In this document: piece by piece, positions 19,866-32,400 of the stretch
How positions within the stretch are numbered: position 1 is the first letter of the stretch
Layout of the letters: the number at the start of each line of letters is the position of its first letter
Assembly (NCBI RefSeq): GCF_030936135.1
Contig: NC_082613.1
Span: 1,674,001-1,738,000, forward strand
Reading direction: 5' to 3'
DNA: 64,000 nt
Source of the DNA: Gavia stellata
Lineage: Eukaryota; Chordata; Aves; Gaviiformes; Gaviidae
The notes under the pieces: generated by a model
The model's database searches: none
Told to the model about the DNA's origin: nothing
Seen by the model: only the letters and a program-made list of their open reading frames with translations
Translations under genes and position numbers: made by a program

Positions 19866-22800
19866 TCCCGCGTGCCTCCCCACTTGCATTCCCGCCTTCG
19901 TGCATGGCCTCAGTCACGCGTGACCCTCCGGGACCTGTGCACGATGCCCCCCCCTTGCACGCACCCGGTGTGTGCTTGCTCCCTGGGCCCCCAAACGTGC
20001 CCGGGGCTCCTGCGTGCCCCCCGCCCCGGGGCATGGCTGCTCGAGGGACGTGCCTGCCCCCCCCTGCCCCCCGAGCTGTGTGTGCCCCTCAGGCCAAGCG
20101 CAGTGGGGGTGCTGGGCATATATTTCTCCCCCCCGCCCCGTGGGTGCCCGTGCGCAGGTGGGAGGTGGGTGCCTGCTCTTTGGGGGTGCAGAGCAGCGCG
20201 TGGGCACCTCTCTGATAGTGGGCTGGGGAACTTTCGGTGCCCGCCTTCGCCATCGGGGCACGGCGCAGCCCAGTCCCTGCAGCGTTTTGGGGGGTCCCGC
20301 ACACAGCCCGGGGGGGTCTGGGCTCAGTGGCGGGCACATGCGTGCTCCTCTTTGCCCAGGCTCCCCGCCTGGGCCCGGGCGAGCGGGCAGGGCTGGAGGC
20401 TGCCAGCTTTCGGAGGAGGCACCCAGGTGTCACGGGTGACCTTCCAGCCTCTCCCTCCGGCACTGGGGCTGGCCCGGGGCAGAGCTCCAGGCGTCTGCTT
20501 TCCAATACGCCTTTCACTCGTCTTTACAGTACACGCAGCCCTGCGAGAGCTCCGCCGCGCTGCTCTGCCTCCGATTCAAAAGGCCTGATAAAAACTAAAG
20601 AGATAAAGAAGTTCTCGGAAGACTCTTTTACTGTCCTTATCAGCAATGAATTATAAAAGGGGAGATAGAAAAGTGTGGTTTGCACCTGGAGGAGAAAGCA
20701 GCTGTGTCTGTGGAGGCATTTAGACTCAGCGGCAGTTCTTCCTGCAGCTCAGGAGCGCTCTGCGCAGGTTTGCTCCGTTACGGTGGACACCCCCCTCCCA
20801 CCCGAGCTCCCTGCGAGCCGCCCCTGAGCTTTGCACGCTCTTCGCTGGGTGGCCCGTGCAAAGGCCATTCAGCGACCGAGGAGTGCCGTGGTCCCTGGAA
20901 GGAGCGGGGCTCCCTGCGGCACCCGGGGGGTGCGATGGGCTGGGGCACTGTGCGACGCTGCGGTGCTGCTGTTTGATCCCGGGTCAGTGATTTCCCGCCC
21001 GGTGCAGAGCCCAGGAGCCGTCCCCGAGCTGCTGCACCCAAGACGTGCCGCTGCCTATCAGCGCTAAATATCGTGCTGCAACTCTGCTCTCCGCCGTTTC
21101 CCTCGGCCACCTCGAGCTCTTGCGGGTTTTGGTGTCGTTTCTGCCGTTCCCGGGCTTACCCTGCAAGCTGTGCCTGTGGGGTCCGGGGTTTGAAAGGCGT
21201 GCAGTGATTTTTCAGGGAGGACTTTTCGCGCGATCTTGCCACATCGCACTTTTTCTGCAAGCGGGTGGTTAACACCTTCTGAAAAAGGAAGAGCCAGACC
21301 AGGGGCCCTGAAAGCTGTGAATCCCTTTTCGAAACACTCGCTGTGTTTTAGCTCTGTCGGCTCTTCGCAGCTACTTGGCGAGTGGCTTTTTCTGCGTTGC
21401 GTTTGGGTGGCGTGGCTGGCCCGTCGCGTGTGTGCTTGGGCTGGTTAGCAGTATTTTTACACGAATTTCTAATGAACCTGTCTGATAGATTTGTAGTGGT
21501 TTATTTAATGCTTATTTTTCCCAAGGCTCTTCCTTTTCTTTTTACATCCTCCCCATCCAGACCTGCCAGCTCTACTTCCCTCGTGTTCCTTTTCGCTCCC
21601 CAGTTTACCCAAGCTAATAGTGATTAAAGTGATAGTTCACAAGGAATTGCATTTCTTTTCCTTCTCCAAGATAACCAACGGTAACCAGCAATGTTAATTC
21701 ACCCGCTAGAAATGGTGATGCCCTTTTCCGTGGAAGCCTGCCTGCATTTCCAGCAGCGCCGCTGTCAGCGGCTCCCCGGGGACCTGCCCTGGCAGCTGTG
21801 TCCTCGGGACCTACGTGGGGCTGGACAGGGCAGATAAAAGGTCCCTCTGCCACCGTAACCACCTCCCTACAGCGCCCGACGGCAGAGGCGTTATAAAGGT
21901 GGTAAGAAGGCGGCAAACCCACGGCGCCGCTGCCCGGCTGCGGTTTTCCCGGCAGCTGGTGGCCTCTTGGCAAGCAAAACCTTGCTTTTGCTGGCAGACC
22001 CCAGGCACCCACGGCCGGGAGGAATTTGCCTCCTGGCACCTTTCCTGCTCGCTGCTCCCCGGGCGGGTGGCAGGCTGCTCGCAGCCTTAGTGCCCGGGAG
22101 GTTGCTGAGAAAGGCTGGGCTGTTATTTTTCAAACCTTTAGCACATTACTCTGCAAAATCTCTTTTTTTTTTTTGCCTGCCCAGGCATACTTCTGCATTT
22201 ACCTTGCCAGAGTCGCTGTTCTCTTCCCCTTGCTCAGACATGCCTTGAGCACTTTGTAGGGATCCTTCCAAGAGTTACTTACGATATTTTGCTGTGGTGG
22301 CTTGGTTTTGGTCTTGGAAGAAGCATTTTGGTGGGTGCTACAACCTGGTCCAAGGCTTCAGCATCGGGTCTTTAAGCCCTCTTGGTGCTGCCTGCAAGCG
22401 CTGGGCCCCGCAGGGCTGCGCACGTGGGCAGAGGCTGGAGGGCGGTGGGTGCAATGCCTGCCGCTCCTCCCGGCCCCCCTCTCCCCACCGCACCCCGTTC
22501 CTCTGCAGTTTTCTCCTTCAGGTCACAAGAGGAGGAAGGATCTGACTTGAATTAGCTACTTAGAGGGTGACCACGCTTGGTCTTTCTCATATATCTTGAA
22601 TTTTGTGGCCCCGAGGCACTGCGCCTATTTTCCGAAGACAAACGCAGAGGCTTACTTCACTACATCCACTTTTTTAGGAGCCTGGGTTAGTGGTCTGCAG
22701 CGAACCCTGGCAGAAAAGTGAGCAACGCTGCCTTTGCCGCTAGGTCGTTGTCTCTAAAATCAGGAAGGTCACGCTGCAAAAATAGAATTCCTGTTTGTGC

Positions 22801-25800
22801 GGGCGGTAGCGTCCCGCGGACGCGCAGGAAGAGCGTCGGGCGCAGGTGGCTCAGCCGCCGCCGATGCGGTGCCGGCCCCAGCGCTGCCCTCCCCGCTCTT
22901 CCAGAAGAGCCGCCCTGGGAATGAGTTTACCCCCTTCTGCCTTCCCCTCGCTTTAGCTCCTCGCACGCCGAGGTGGGGGATCCTCTCCGCGGCGGCCGGG
23001 GCAGCGGCCAGCGCCTTCCCCTCGCGTCTCCCCGTGGAGTACAAACCTCCCCGTTTTCCGTTGCAGCTTTTTGGGCGGTTTCGTGCGCCGGGCCCCGGGG
23101 ATGTGATGTGGAGCGTTGGGCGGGTGAGGCCTCCCGGGGTAGGGTGCCCTCTCCTTGGGAACCGCAGCCCCGCTCCCCTCGCCCTGTCCAGCCCGGGGGG
23201 AAGGCCGGATCCTTTCTCAGGAAAAGCGCCTTAAGCAGACACTGGATTTCTTTTTAAAAAGAAGCCCCCGTGTTTTCCAGAACTGGATTTATTCTATTTG
23301 TAATTGTCTTATGTTTTTTCGACCTTCCTCTGTAAAGGCTGTACACACCCTCACCGTTCCCGCCGCAGCGCCCTCACGCAAGCGTTCTGTTATTTGAAAT
23401 TTGTTATTGATATTATTTTGTTATTTGAGAATGGCGATAAACTATAGATCTCCGCATCTTTTATGCTGGGAGCAAAGCACTCATTTAGCATACAGATGCT
23501 TAAAGTCTATTTTGTTTAATCTTTAAGTCAATTTTCCGTTTAATGCATTTTATTAGTATTCTCACAATACAAAGAGAAGCCTCAGAACTAAACCAATCCA
23601 TTTACGGAGAGAGACAGACACATATGGTTTCATACCAAGTTTATTTCTTTTTTTTTCTTTTTTTTTTTTTCCATAATCACTTCTTTTGCACAACAACAAC
23701 CTCAAGTTGACAATGAAATGCACGCGGGAGACCGAAGGGAACCGGACAAGGCTCTGTTAGTGATGGAAAGTCCTTCCACGACACCGCGCCAGCTCCCCAC
23801 CCGGCTGCCCACCCGGCACGAGCGAAGGCGGCCCAGGCTGCGGCAGGAGGAGCGAATCCTGCCCGGGAGGCGGCCGGGGCGCTGAGCCCTGGGGTTAGGG
23901 CTCAGCCCCGCGGCCACGCAGTCATCTTCCAAACCTCTGCCTGCAGCCCTGGGCCGGTTTATTCCTCCCGGGGTGGATGGTTTTGGGCCACGACTCGGTG
24001 CTTCGGTACTTTCCATTTTCAGAGCACTTTAGAGACGTGGATGCGTTGGCTCTCCCGCGGTCCCCGTGGGGTGCGTCAGTGTCCCCTTGTCACGGGAGCG
24101 GGGGAAACCGAGGCAGGGGGGATGCCAGGGCTGGGATGCCCGGCTGCCCCCCGCGCTCGGGTCCCACCACCCCGGCGACGGGTGGGGGTGGCTGCCTCCC
24201 CGCACCCCGGGGACCACGGAGCACCCAAACGTAGGCATCAGCCGGTGCCCCTCTTCTGCTTTACTCAAAGACAACTGACTACGAAGGTGGAGTTTATTGG
24301 TCTTACTATGTCATCTCATCCCTAGCATGGATAGTAAGAAATCTCTAGCACCGTAAACAGCCATTCCCTGACTCATTTCAAGTGGTGTAAGAGTGTTTGT
24401 GCATATATCGTTTCCACGTATGCATTTCTGTGCGCGAGTGCACAGCCAAGTGCACAGCCACCGCGAGGGAGGAAAGTAATGCAGCGGGACGGGATGAAAT
24501 GAACCCCATGAGACAGGCTTTGCAGAGCCAGGGCCAGAGCGTCCCACCGGGCTAAGCAAAAGCAAGCAAGCTGAAGTTTACATTTTAAAAGGAGTAGCAA
24601 TACCGACCTACCCCCGAGGTAGGATGCATGCAATCGTGAACTGCCGCCATCCCTGGAAGGTCAACTCAAAGGTAACCCCACGTCTGGGGTACAGCAAGAT
24701 ATTTAATGACTCAAAAATAATAAGACAAGGAATAGACTCAGTCCAGAAGCAGTCTGAGGGGCCAGCATCCTTGAAAGCACCAATTTCCAGACAGAGCTGA
24801 GCACTTTGCTGTAAAGGATAACGTGAGCGCAGAGCTTTAATTTGGGACGCGAGGCCAGTTGTCCCAGCGCTTTGCTCATCGCCCAGCTGTCGGTGCCAGC
24901 TGGGAACTCATTTAGCTTCAGCTTCTCTGTCTTGCTTGAATCGGAGGCCCTTCTCCAGGATAGCTCTTTGAAAGGTGTATGCATGCACGTAATAAATTGT
25001 CACCATCTCGTCTTTCCTCCCTTGCACAACTGCAAACGCTCCGTCCGTTGGTGGTCTGGGCAGGGATGCTGCCGGCCGCCTCGAGGATGCTCTCCCTACC
25101 AGGCACAAAGTCTCGTGTTCATGCGCTGCTGCAAAAATGCGGCCGCTAACTGTCCTTACACAGCTTGATTCAGAAACATCTACGGGGATCGATGAAGAAC
25201 CTCAAGTCCTGCCATAAGGAAGGTGGCCCCCGGAACTGGGGGGTTGCATGCCATGTCCGCGACTGCGGTATGTGGGAACGGCCCGGGAATGAGGGAGGCT
25301 GGGAGGGTAAGGATGTTAATGAGGATCTGTAATTACTTTCAACTGAGGCATGACGTATGCTGCTGCACACAACCCTGGGAGATGGAAAGGCATGGAATAA
25401 CCGTGATCCCGGACCGTGCTGCATGCTGCCGGTCGGGCACGGCACCGCGTTAGCTGCTGGCGCCGGCAGCACCGTCCCCGTGGGTTTGGAGCGGTGCATT
25501 GGGGGGGTGGACACCCCTTGTCCAGCCGAAACCGCAGGAGTTGGGGCACACAGCCAAAGCAATCACACATTTCCCTGATAGCGTCCGGTGGCACCGGACA
25601 AACGTCAAGCTCCCCAGCATCCATCCCTACTACATTCATCCGCACCGGGCAAACATGGCTCTGCTACACCTAAAGCATTGGGCCCCACGGATGAGATTGT
25701 TTCCTTGGCGCGAGGCGTCTCGGCAGCAGTAACAGAGCCGGTCCCCTGACGTTACCGATGCAAAACTCTCCCTGCACATCCCTGCTCCTCTGACGCAGGA

Positions 25801-28800
25801 GCTGACCCTGCAGAAACACGTTTTCCAGCCACATCCACTGCCCCTCACAGCACCGACCCGACGGAAGTGAGAAAAACGAGTTTCTCACTGCTCACACCTG
25901 CATGAGCACCGTGTGCCAGGCCGCTCTCCTGTGCGTTTCCCGTGGGATTTTTCGCCAGGCAAAGCTATTGCAAGAAGAAGTCCCCACCTGAGATCCAGGC
26001 TGGCCTCCAGGGGTGGGGAGGAGAGCGGGCGCAGGGCAGCACAAAGGATCGGGATGGAGGAGTCAGGCAGGAACCGAGTCCAGAGGCTCAGTAGCTGTTT
26101 GGGGAGGACGGCTCTAACCAGGGCAGCCTGCCACCAACCGCTTCTCCTCCAGCACACGGCAAACCTCGCAGCTCCTCCGGCTTCCCCCGGGGCTGCCTGG
26201 ACCCCCTCACACGAGGAGGTTTGGGTTAACACTAAATTATATGTACCAGAATTGAAGCACCACCTCTATCCCACCTCTCAGCCCTTCCTTCTCCTCCCAG
26301 CACGAGGAGCAGCCCGACCCCGCTCTCACCGCCCTGCCCGCAGGACTCGGCTGCCTCCAGCTCCCGAATCCATGATTTTCTAGCTGCTCTCTGATCTGGC
26401 ATCCCACCCCACGGCACCCTGCCTTCACCCGGCCCAGCCTCCCGCTCCTCCTGAGCCCCAAGGAGGGAGCGAAAAACGGTCATTTCTCTTGATTTAAACT
26501 CCTGCTCATGAGTACATTTCTGATAATAATAATCATCATAATCATAATAATCATAGTACTAAAACCAGTATTTACAACAAGCTCCAGGTCAGAATTACAC
26601 ACCAAGCAAACACTCAGCACCACAGAGAGTAGGACAGGGTTAATATCTCGCAGATACCTTCTCAGATCCCACCAACGCGGGACACAGACATCTGACAGTT
26701 TCAACCATTTCTTACACACAAACATTTCGTTTAAATTACTTTTAAATTATTTTTTTTTAAACTTTTTAAAATTTGTCACTATATGAATGAGGTGATGCTG
26801 GCGGTGATGCCGCGCTCTACACAGATGCTCATCTAAGACAGCTGCTACTATAAACTGATCATTAGCTACTGTTAAGAAATTCAACCCTCAGTTTCCTTCC
26901 TCTTTGCCCCAAATCTTATTTTTTTCGAAAGCGCTGGGGCTTTCCAACAGTCCTGTCCTCCCCCCAGCCCGAGCGGAGGGGTTTGGGAGGAAGGCAGCCT
27001 TTCCTTCTGGGAGCAGAGTGTCCCCTAACATCAAACCGTGGCCATCGAGGGATCTCTCCCGAATCCAGCTGGGACTTCTGGGGAGATGAGCAAAGGGCCC
27101 CGGGACCTGATCTCCAGCAGCTGCTGCTCTTTGGCTTTCCGTGGGGTTTCTGTGACCGCCTGATGCTCGCCCCAGGCCATAATCAATTCTTTACCTAATC
27201 AAAGCACAGGGTAGGCAGAAAACTTCAGCTTCTGACAAGACTCAGCGACCATTTCTTTTCCAGAGGGGAGGAGAGGCAAGGGGATCGTTACTCCCCGGGC
27301 AAAGCCCTCGTCTGCTCTAGCTCCTCGTCACTGCCTGGCACCGCCGTGCAGAGCACGGTCCCTGGGGAGCCCCGGGCTGGGCTGTGCCCGTGCCCCGCTG
27401 CCGGGCTGCCCCTGCCCACGTCTGCACCCCCTGTGCGCTGAAATTATTCCCCAAGGATCCTGCAAAGCCCACCGCGGGAGTCCCTCAGCCCACCCACAGG
27501 ACGGCTCTTTGGAGGCACAGCGTGCAGAGGACACCAATTACTAATAACGAAGCGTCTTGGTGCCTTGGATGCCCCTTTGGTTTACTCTGGGGGTCTGAGA
27601 GGGCAGCCAGGATGGAGGGGCCATCGCGAGGCGGAGGGGAGCAGTGCCCTGGTGTAAATACCCTCCAGGCACCCTGCGCCGTGTCCCCGAAACACGGCAC
27701 CGGTCTGTTAAAAAAGTACCAACCTGGTAATCTCTAAGCACTGGACAGAGGGGAATTCTCATTACCTTCTGCCTCAAATGAAAGCAGCTTCCACCGAGTG
27801 CTCTGCCAAACCTTGCCGCAGGACCGTGCTCCCGCTCGCCCGACGGTGGCCCTTCCCTGCTCTCCAGATGCAACGTTTCCGCTGAGTTTTCCAAGGCAGA
27901 AGCAGAGCTGGGGCAAGGCGAGCAGGTCTGTGGATCTCAGCGGGAGGGCGGCAGCTGCTCGCAGGGCACGGCGCCTGCCTGGACCGTGGCTATTTCCATA
28001 AGCCATGACTCCAGGAGAGGAGGAAGTCCCTGGGCTTTGACAGTCACCTGCTTAGATCAGACATTACTGCCATGCTTGCACCTTCTCTGCTCATCCCTAC
28101 CTCCATCAAGAGACATTTTTTTCTTATAAACAGGCCTTGAGAAGCCAAAGATAGACAAGGAATGCGCATGGGGACATCTCTTCACCCTTACTTTGCAGAA
28201 TTGTTCCCCTCTTAGCTCCCACTCATCCAAAGCCACCGGTCTGGAGGTAGCAGGCAGGCAGCCGGCGTGCCCTGCCTCCCGGGGTGCTGCCTACGAGCCA
28301 GAGCTCCGGGGCTCCTCTGGCCGTCTCCGGTCTCGGTGTCTGCCCTGTGATGGCACCGAAGAGTCACATCCATCTTTGGGAAGAGGGAAGGATGATTATT
28401 CTGTTCACTAAAAGGCTATTTCACAACCATGCACTGCCTCTATTTGATTTGCCTTCTTACTGGAGTGAAACCTCACGCTTTGGGAATGCTGGAGAGCCCG
28501 CAGACCGAGCGCCCTCTCCCAGGGCTCCCGCAGAGCCGGGGATGCAATCACTGTCTGTGGTTCTCCCGGGCTGCTCAGCCAAGACCTCTCGGTCCCCGCT
28601 CTGCTGAGGAGAGGGCAGCTCAGTCTACGGGCTCCTCCAGCCCGGGGCCAACCAGGGCATCAGGCGGTGCCTGCCGTGACGGGGACTTGCCGTGACGTGG
28701 CACCCGGCACTGAGCTCTGGGTGGAGACCCTCACCTACTTCCACACGGGCTACCAAAGAATCACCCACAGATGAGGCCTTTGGGTCACTGCCTGCCTGGG

Positions 28801-29024
28801 CTGGCTCCAGGTACAGCCACGGGATGGGGGGTCTGCACGGCACGAGTCCTGAGCCATCCTGTCCCTCTCTCATTCCTCTCTCCTGCTGCTGGCAGACATG
28901 GGGCTGTTCCCTATTCCACTTCACACACAGAAATTATCACTTACTTCCCATTGTTCTGAAACTGATACCTGGCTCAGAGCAAACACCAAGAGGAGTAAAA
29001 GCCCTGGATAAGAAATCCGTATCT
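19866..29024. other. GMEB2-STMN3 intergenic interval
   Basis: No recognisable coding exon. It includes a GC-rich, CpG-containing patch at about 22780-23240, a T-rich run at 23640-23672, an ATAATAATC-type simple repeat at 26523-26556 and several AATAAA-like signals on the minus strand (23640-23645, 24293-24298). It may contain distal STMN3 3'UTR or regulatory DNA. Confidence 0.6.
26523..26556. repeat. ATA/ATC trinucleotide simple repeat
   Basis: Imperfect AATAATAATCATCATAATC repeat, about 34 bases, intergenic. Confidence 0.85.
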
Positions 29025-29383
29025 CCGTGACACTGCTGGTTGAATTTATTAATATCTTAATTTTTTTTTACATCAGTTTAAGAAATATTTTTTTAAAAAA
29101 GGACAAAACCCTCCAAAGAAGCTGTTTGATTGACTGATCGATTCTCTATTTCATGTGAACTAGTTGCTATTCTGCTTAGAGGTCCCTACGAGCTGTGAAT
29201 CCCCACAAGTACTGACGATTAAGGATGCAGAGATAGAGAAGCGTGTAGCTGGGGGACGAACACCAGGGGAGGGGGGGATGGAGAACCGAATGTCGCATCT
29301 AGACAAACAAAATAAAATGTGTTGGTTGGTCGATTGGTTGATTTGTTAACAGGAATCAGGTGCTAGATGTGTAGAAAAGCCCT
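29025..29383 (-). other. STMN3: STMN3 3'UTR with candidate polyadenylation signal
   Basis: Below the stop the minus strand is AT-rich and non-coding. It reaches AATAAA at 29045-29050 after a T/A-rich stretch (TTTTTTAAAAAAATATTTC). Cleavage about 20 bases further would give a 3'UTR of about 0.36 kb. Longer forms are possible. Confidence 0.5.
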
Positions 29384-29443
29384 TTATCCAGAGATCTCCT
29401 CCCGCTGTTCCTTGTTCCTGCGAACTTCAGCTGCGTGCAGTTC
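29384..29443 (-). CDS. STMN3: STMN3 coding exon 5 (residues 162-180 and stop)
   Basis: It encodes [19 protein letters not shown] and TAA. Acceptor TCTTTGCAG. This is the conserved C-terminal end of neuronal stathmins. Confidence 0.97.
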   Translation of the reverse strand, partial: ELHAAEVRRNKEQREEISG

Positions 29444-32400
29444 CTGCAAAGACGGGAGAGATGACACCCGGCTAACACTGTCTGCTCTTGCAGTCCCTGT
29501 GTTCCTTCTCTCCTGCACACAGGGTTTGCACCAGACAAAAAAAAAAGGGACCAGTTTCCCGGCCGACACACCCCAAGGACAGTGGGTGACACCTGGGAGG
29601 AGCGAAGCATCTCATCTGCGGGAGACTGGAGGTGATGCAAACAGCTCCCCTCTTCTGCAAAGCCCTTTGGCCACGCAGCCCCTGGACACGGAGTGGGCCT
29701 GATCCTGTGCCTTTGAGCTTGCACTTACTAAGATCAGTCAGACGGTATTTTCTCTACTGACCTTGAAGGACATGTCCCCCCTTCTCGTGCTGCTCCGGAG
29801 CGGAGCTGCTCCGCAGCCCGATTTCCACCAGCAACGAAACGCCCGCTCCCCTGTGCCCATCACTCTGGGATGACCCTGCAGGGACCAGACCCCCAACCCC
29901 ACCATGGGCACCAGCACCCCGCCCTCTCCCGGGGCATCGCACTCGCCTTCTCGCGGAGCCGCTCCCTCAAGGCGGCGAGATGTGCTTCGCGGATCTCCCT
30001 GCTCAGCTCCATCTTGTAGTTGAGCTTCTCCTCGGCCAGGCGGCTGAAGTTGTTGTTCTCCTCCAGCGCCTTGTGCAGCACCTCCCGCTCGTGTTCCCGC
30101 TTCTCTGCCAGCTGCTTCAGCACCTGCGCCTCCTGGGTCTGCCGAGGCAAGGCATCGGGAGAGGCGTGAGGCAACCGAAGAGGATCTTCTAGCCTTCAGC
30201 TCCCCAGAGAGGCTTTCTGACCATCTCCTCTGCTCAAGAGCCCTCTGCCACCCCCCTCCATCCCATAACGCTCTTGCTTGGAAGACGCTTTGACTCCTTT
30301 ACCTGCTCTGGGGCAATGTCTGCTGGGTCCAGTGCTCCAGGCAGGCCAGCAATGCAACGCTGTGCCCACTGGCTCAGCAAAACCGAGGTGACATGCGTCA
30401 GGGTGCAGAGCCCCCTCTCCAAGTGTCACCTCATTCTTTCAATTATTTCAGCTTGCTCTCCCCGTACCCACCAACATTCGTAACTTTTACACTTTGCCTT
30501 ACTCTGCCGGTTTTCTCCTTTTCAATAGCTTTCACCAGAAGACGTTTTACACAGCACGCACTTACAACGAAATGCGGCACAGCCCGCTGTTAGAAACGCA
30601 AGGCTGTCTTTAGGTTTGACGTTTAAGCCGGATGCGTGGCCAACTGCTACACCTCCTGCGGCATTAGCTGGCAAGAAGTGCTGCCAGCCAGGTCACAGGC
30701 ACAAGGTCCAAGAGGATCCCGTACTGGGTGGCTTCAAGAACAGGAGGGTGATGATGATGATGATCAAATCCAATTCCCTGCCTAAACCAGGCTGCAGAAC
30801 CTCAGGCCGCGACTCCCATGTCTCACCTGACGATTTATAGTGGAATATAAGAAGTCTAAGAACACTATTTCCAGCCGGTTTAGATTGCCCCTGCTAGGCC
30901 ACTTTCAGGGTTTGGTGCAACTAGTACCCGTCACAGAAAAGTCACTGCTTCTACAGGACATCTCGTTACCTTCCTCCTCTCTTCTGCAGCCTCCAGCCTC
31001 CTCTGCAGCTCCTCCAGGGACAGGTCCTTCTTCTTGGGGGGGGAGGAAAGGATTGGGCTCTCGGGAGATAAATCTGAAGGGGACTTCAGGATCACTTCGA
31101 AGCTCTGGCCCGACGCCCTCTTATCCAGCTGCTTCACCTCCATATCTTTAGGGGGGAAAAAACAAATCAGGAGCTCTGTGGACCTGTGACACTCATTCAC
31201 CTGAGGGCACCGAGCTCTTCACATAGGAATTAGGGTGTTCCCATGTCCTGTCCCAGCTGATTTTGTTCTACCTCCAAAATTTCCCGATTAGCGATCAGCC
31301 TCATCCCCCCCAAGTCAATGCAATTAACTTAAATTCACAGCATAATTACAGAAAGGCTGTACTGCTGTTAATATAGCGTATGTCACCCCAGTACGAAGCA
31401 GACAGCCACTGCAAGCTGTGTCTTGCTGGGAAAATGTGGGTTGCATTAATAAAATAAACTGTAAAAGGAGACTAAACAGAGAGACCCCGGGCTGAGGCAC
31501 AGATTGCTGCTCTGGGATGGGACAGCCCAGCGCGCTGATGAGCTCCCACACTGCCTGCAGGAGTGTCATGCAAATGATGCTGTGGCTTCCGCGGGAGCTG
31601 GTCACCTACCTCCATACTGGTAGATGGTGTTAGGATGCGGCTGGGTGTGGAAACAAGAGCAGATGAGGGAGAGCAGAGACAGCTCCTTCATTTTCTCCTT
31701 GTAGGCTGAAAAAGAAGAAATCACAATGAGAAGAGAACCTAACAGCAACGGCAGCTCTTTTTCCTGGAGAAAAGAAGCAAGTAGACACAAGGAAACCCAT
31801 TTGTAGCTACCAGACTCTACGGAGGCTTTTCCAGGCTGCCATAGCTTGCCAAAAGGTTCCCAAGGAGTGTCTGTTCTAGAGCAGACTAACTTAGCTGCCA
31901 GTGTGGCAAATGTCACGGGAAGGCACACAGCAGGAATTTACCACGTCTAGGGGTATAAGTTTCTGTGGAGGATTTTCCCTCCAAAGGAGCTGAACGCTGC
32001 CCAGACCCTTTCTCCATTCCGCTTCCAGACTCAGAGGTAAAATGACGCCCATCAACACCTGGAAACATCACCCAACCCCCGGCAAGTTCCTGCTATTTCA
32101 CAAATCAGCATTTCTGACATCAGGGTGAAGAGGCAAGATGCAGTCAGCAATGTGGAGAACAAACGGACATCTGAGTGAAGAAATGGTTCAGGGGTGCTGC
32201 TCACGGGGGGAAGGGCTGTAACCTGACTTCCCGAGGTACCTCCTTCCCTGCAGCAGCAGGTAAGGGAGGGCGTAAGTGGATTCTGTCACCACCTTGGCCC
32301 ACGGAAGCAGAGGTTGATACCGCTCTGCAATCACAGTAAATGCTGTCCCCTGCAAAGGACAGGGAAATACACAATCCCTCCGAGCTCCGCTGCTGCGAGC

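Noticed and set aside
19050-20588. A 512-codon open frame and companion frames of Pro/Cys/Val-rich repeats
   Set aside because: The frames are products of the 41-bp C-rich minisatellite and GC-rich flanks. The repeat rotates through all three frames, and there is no recognised domain.
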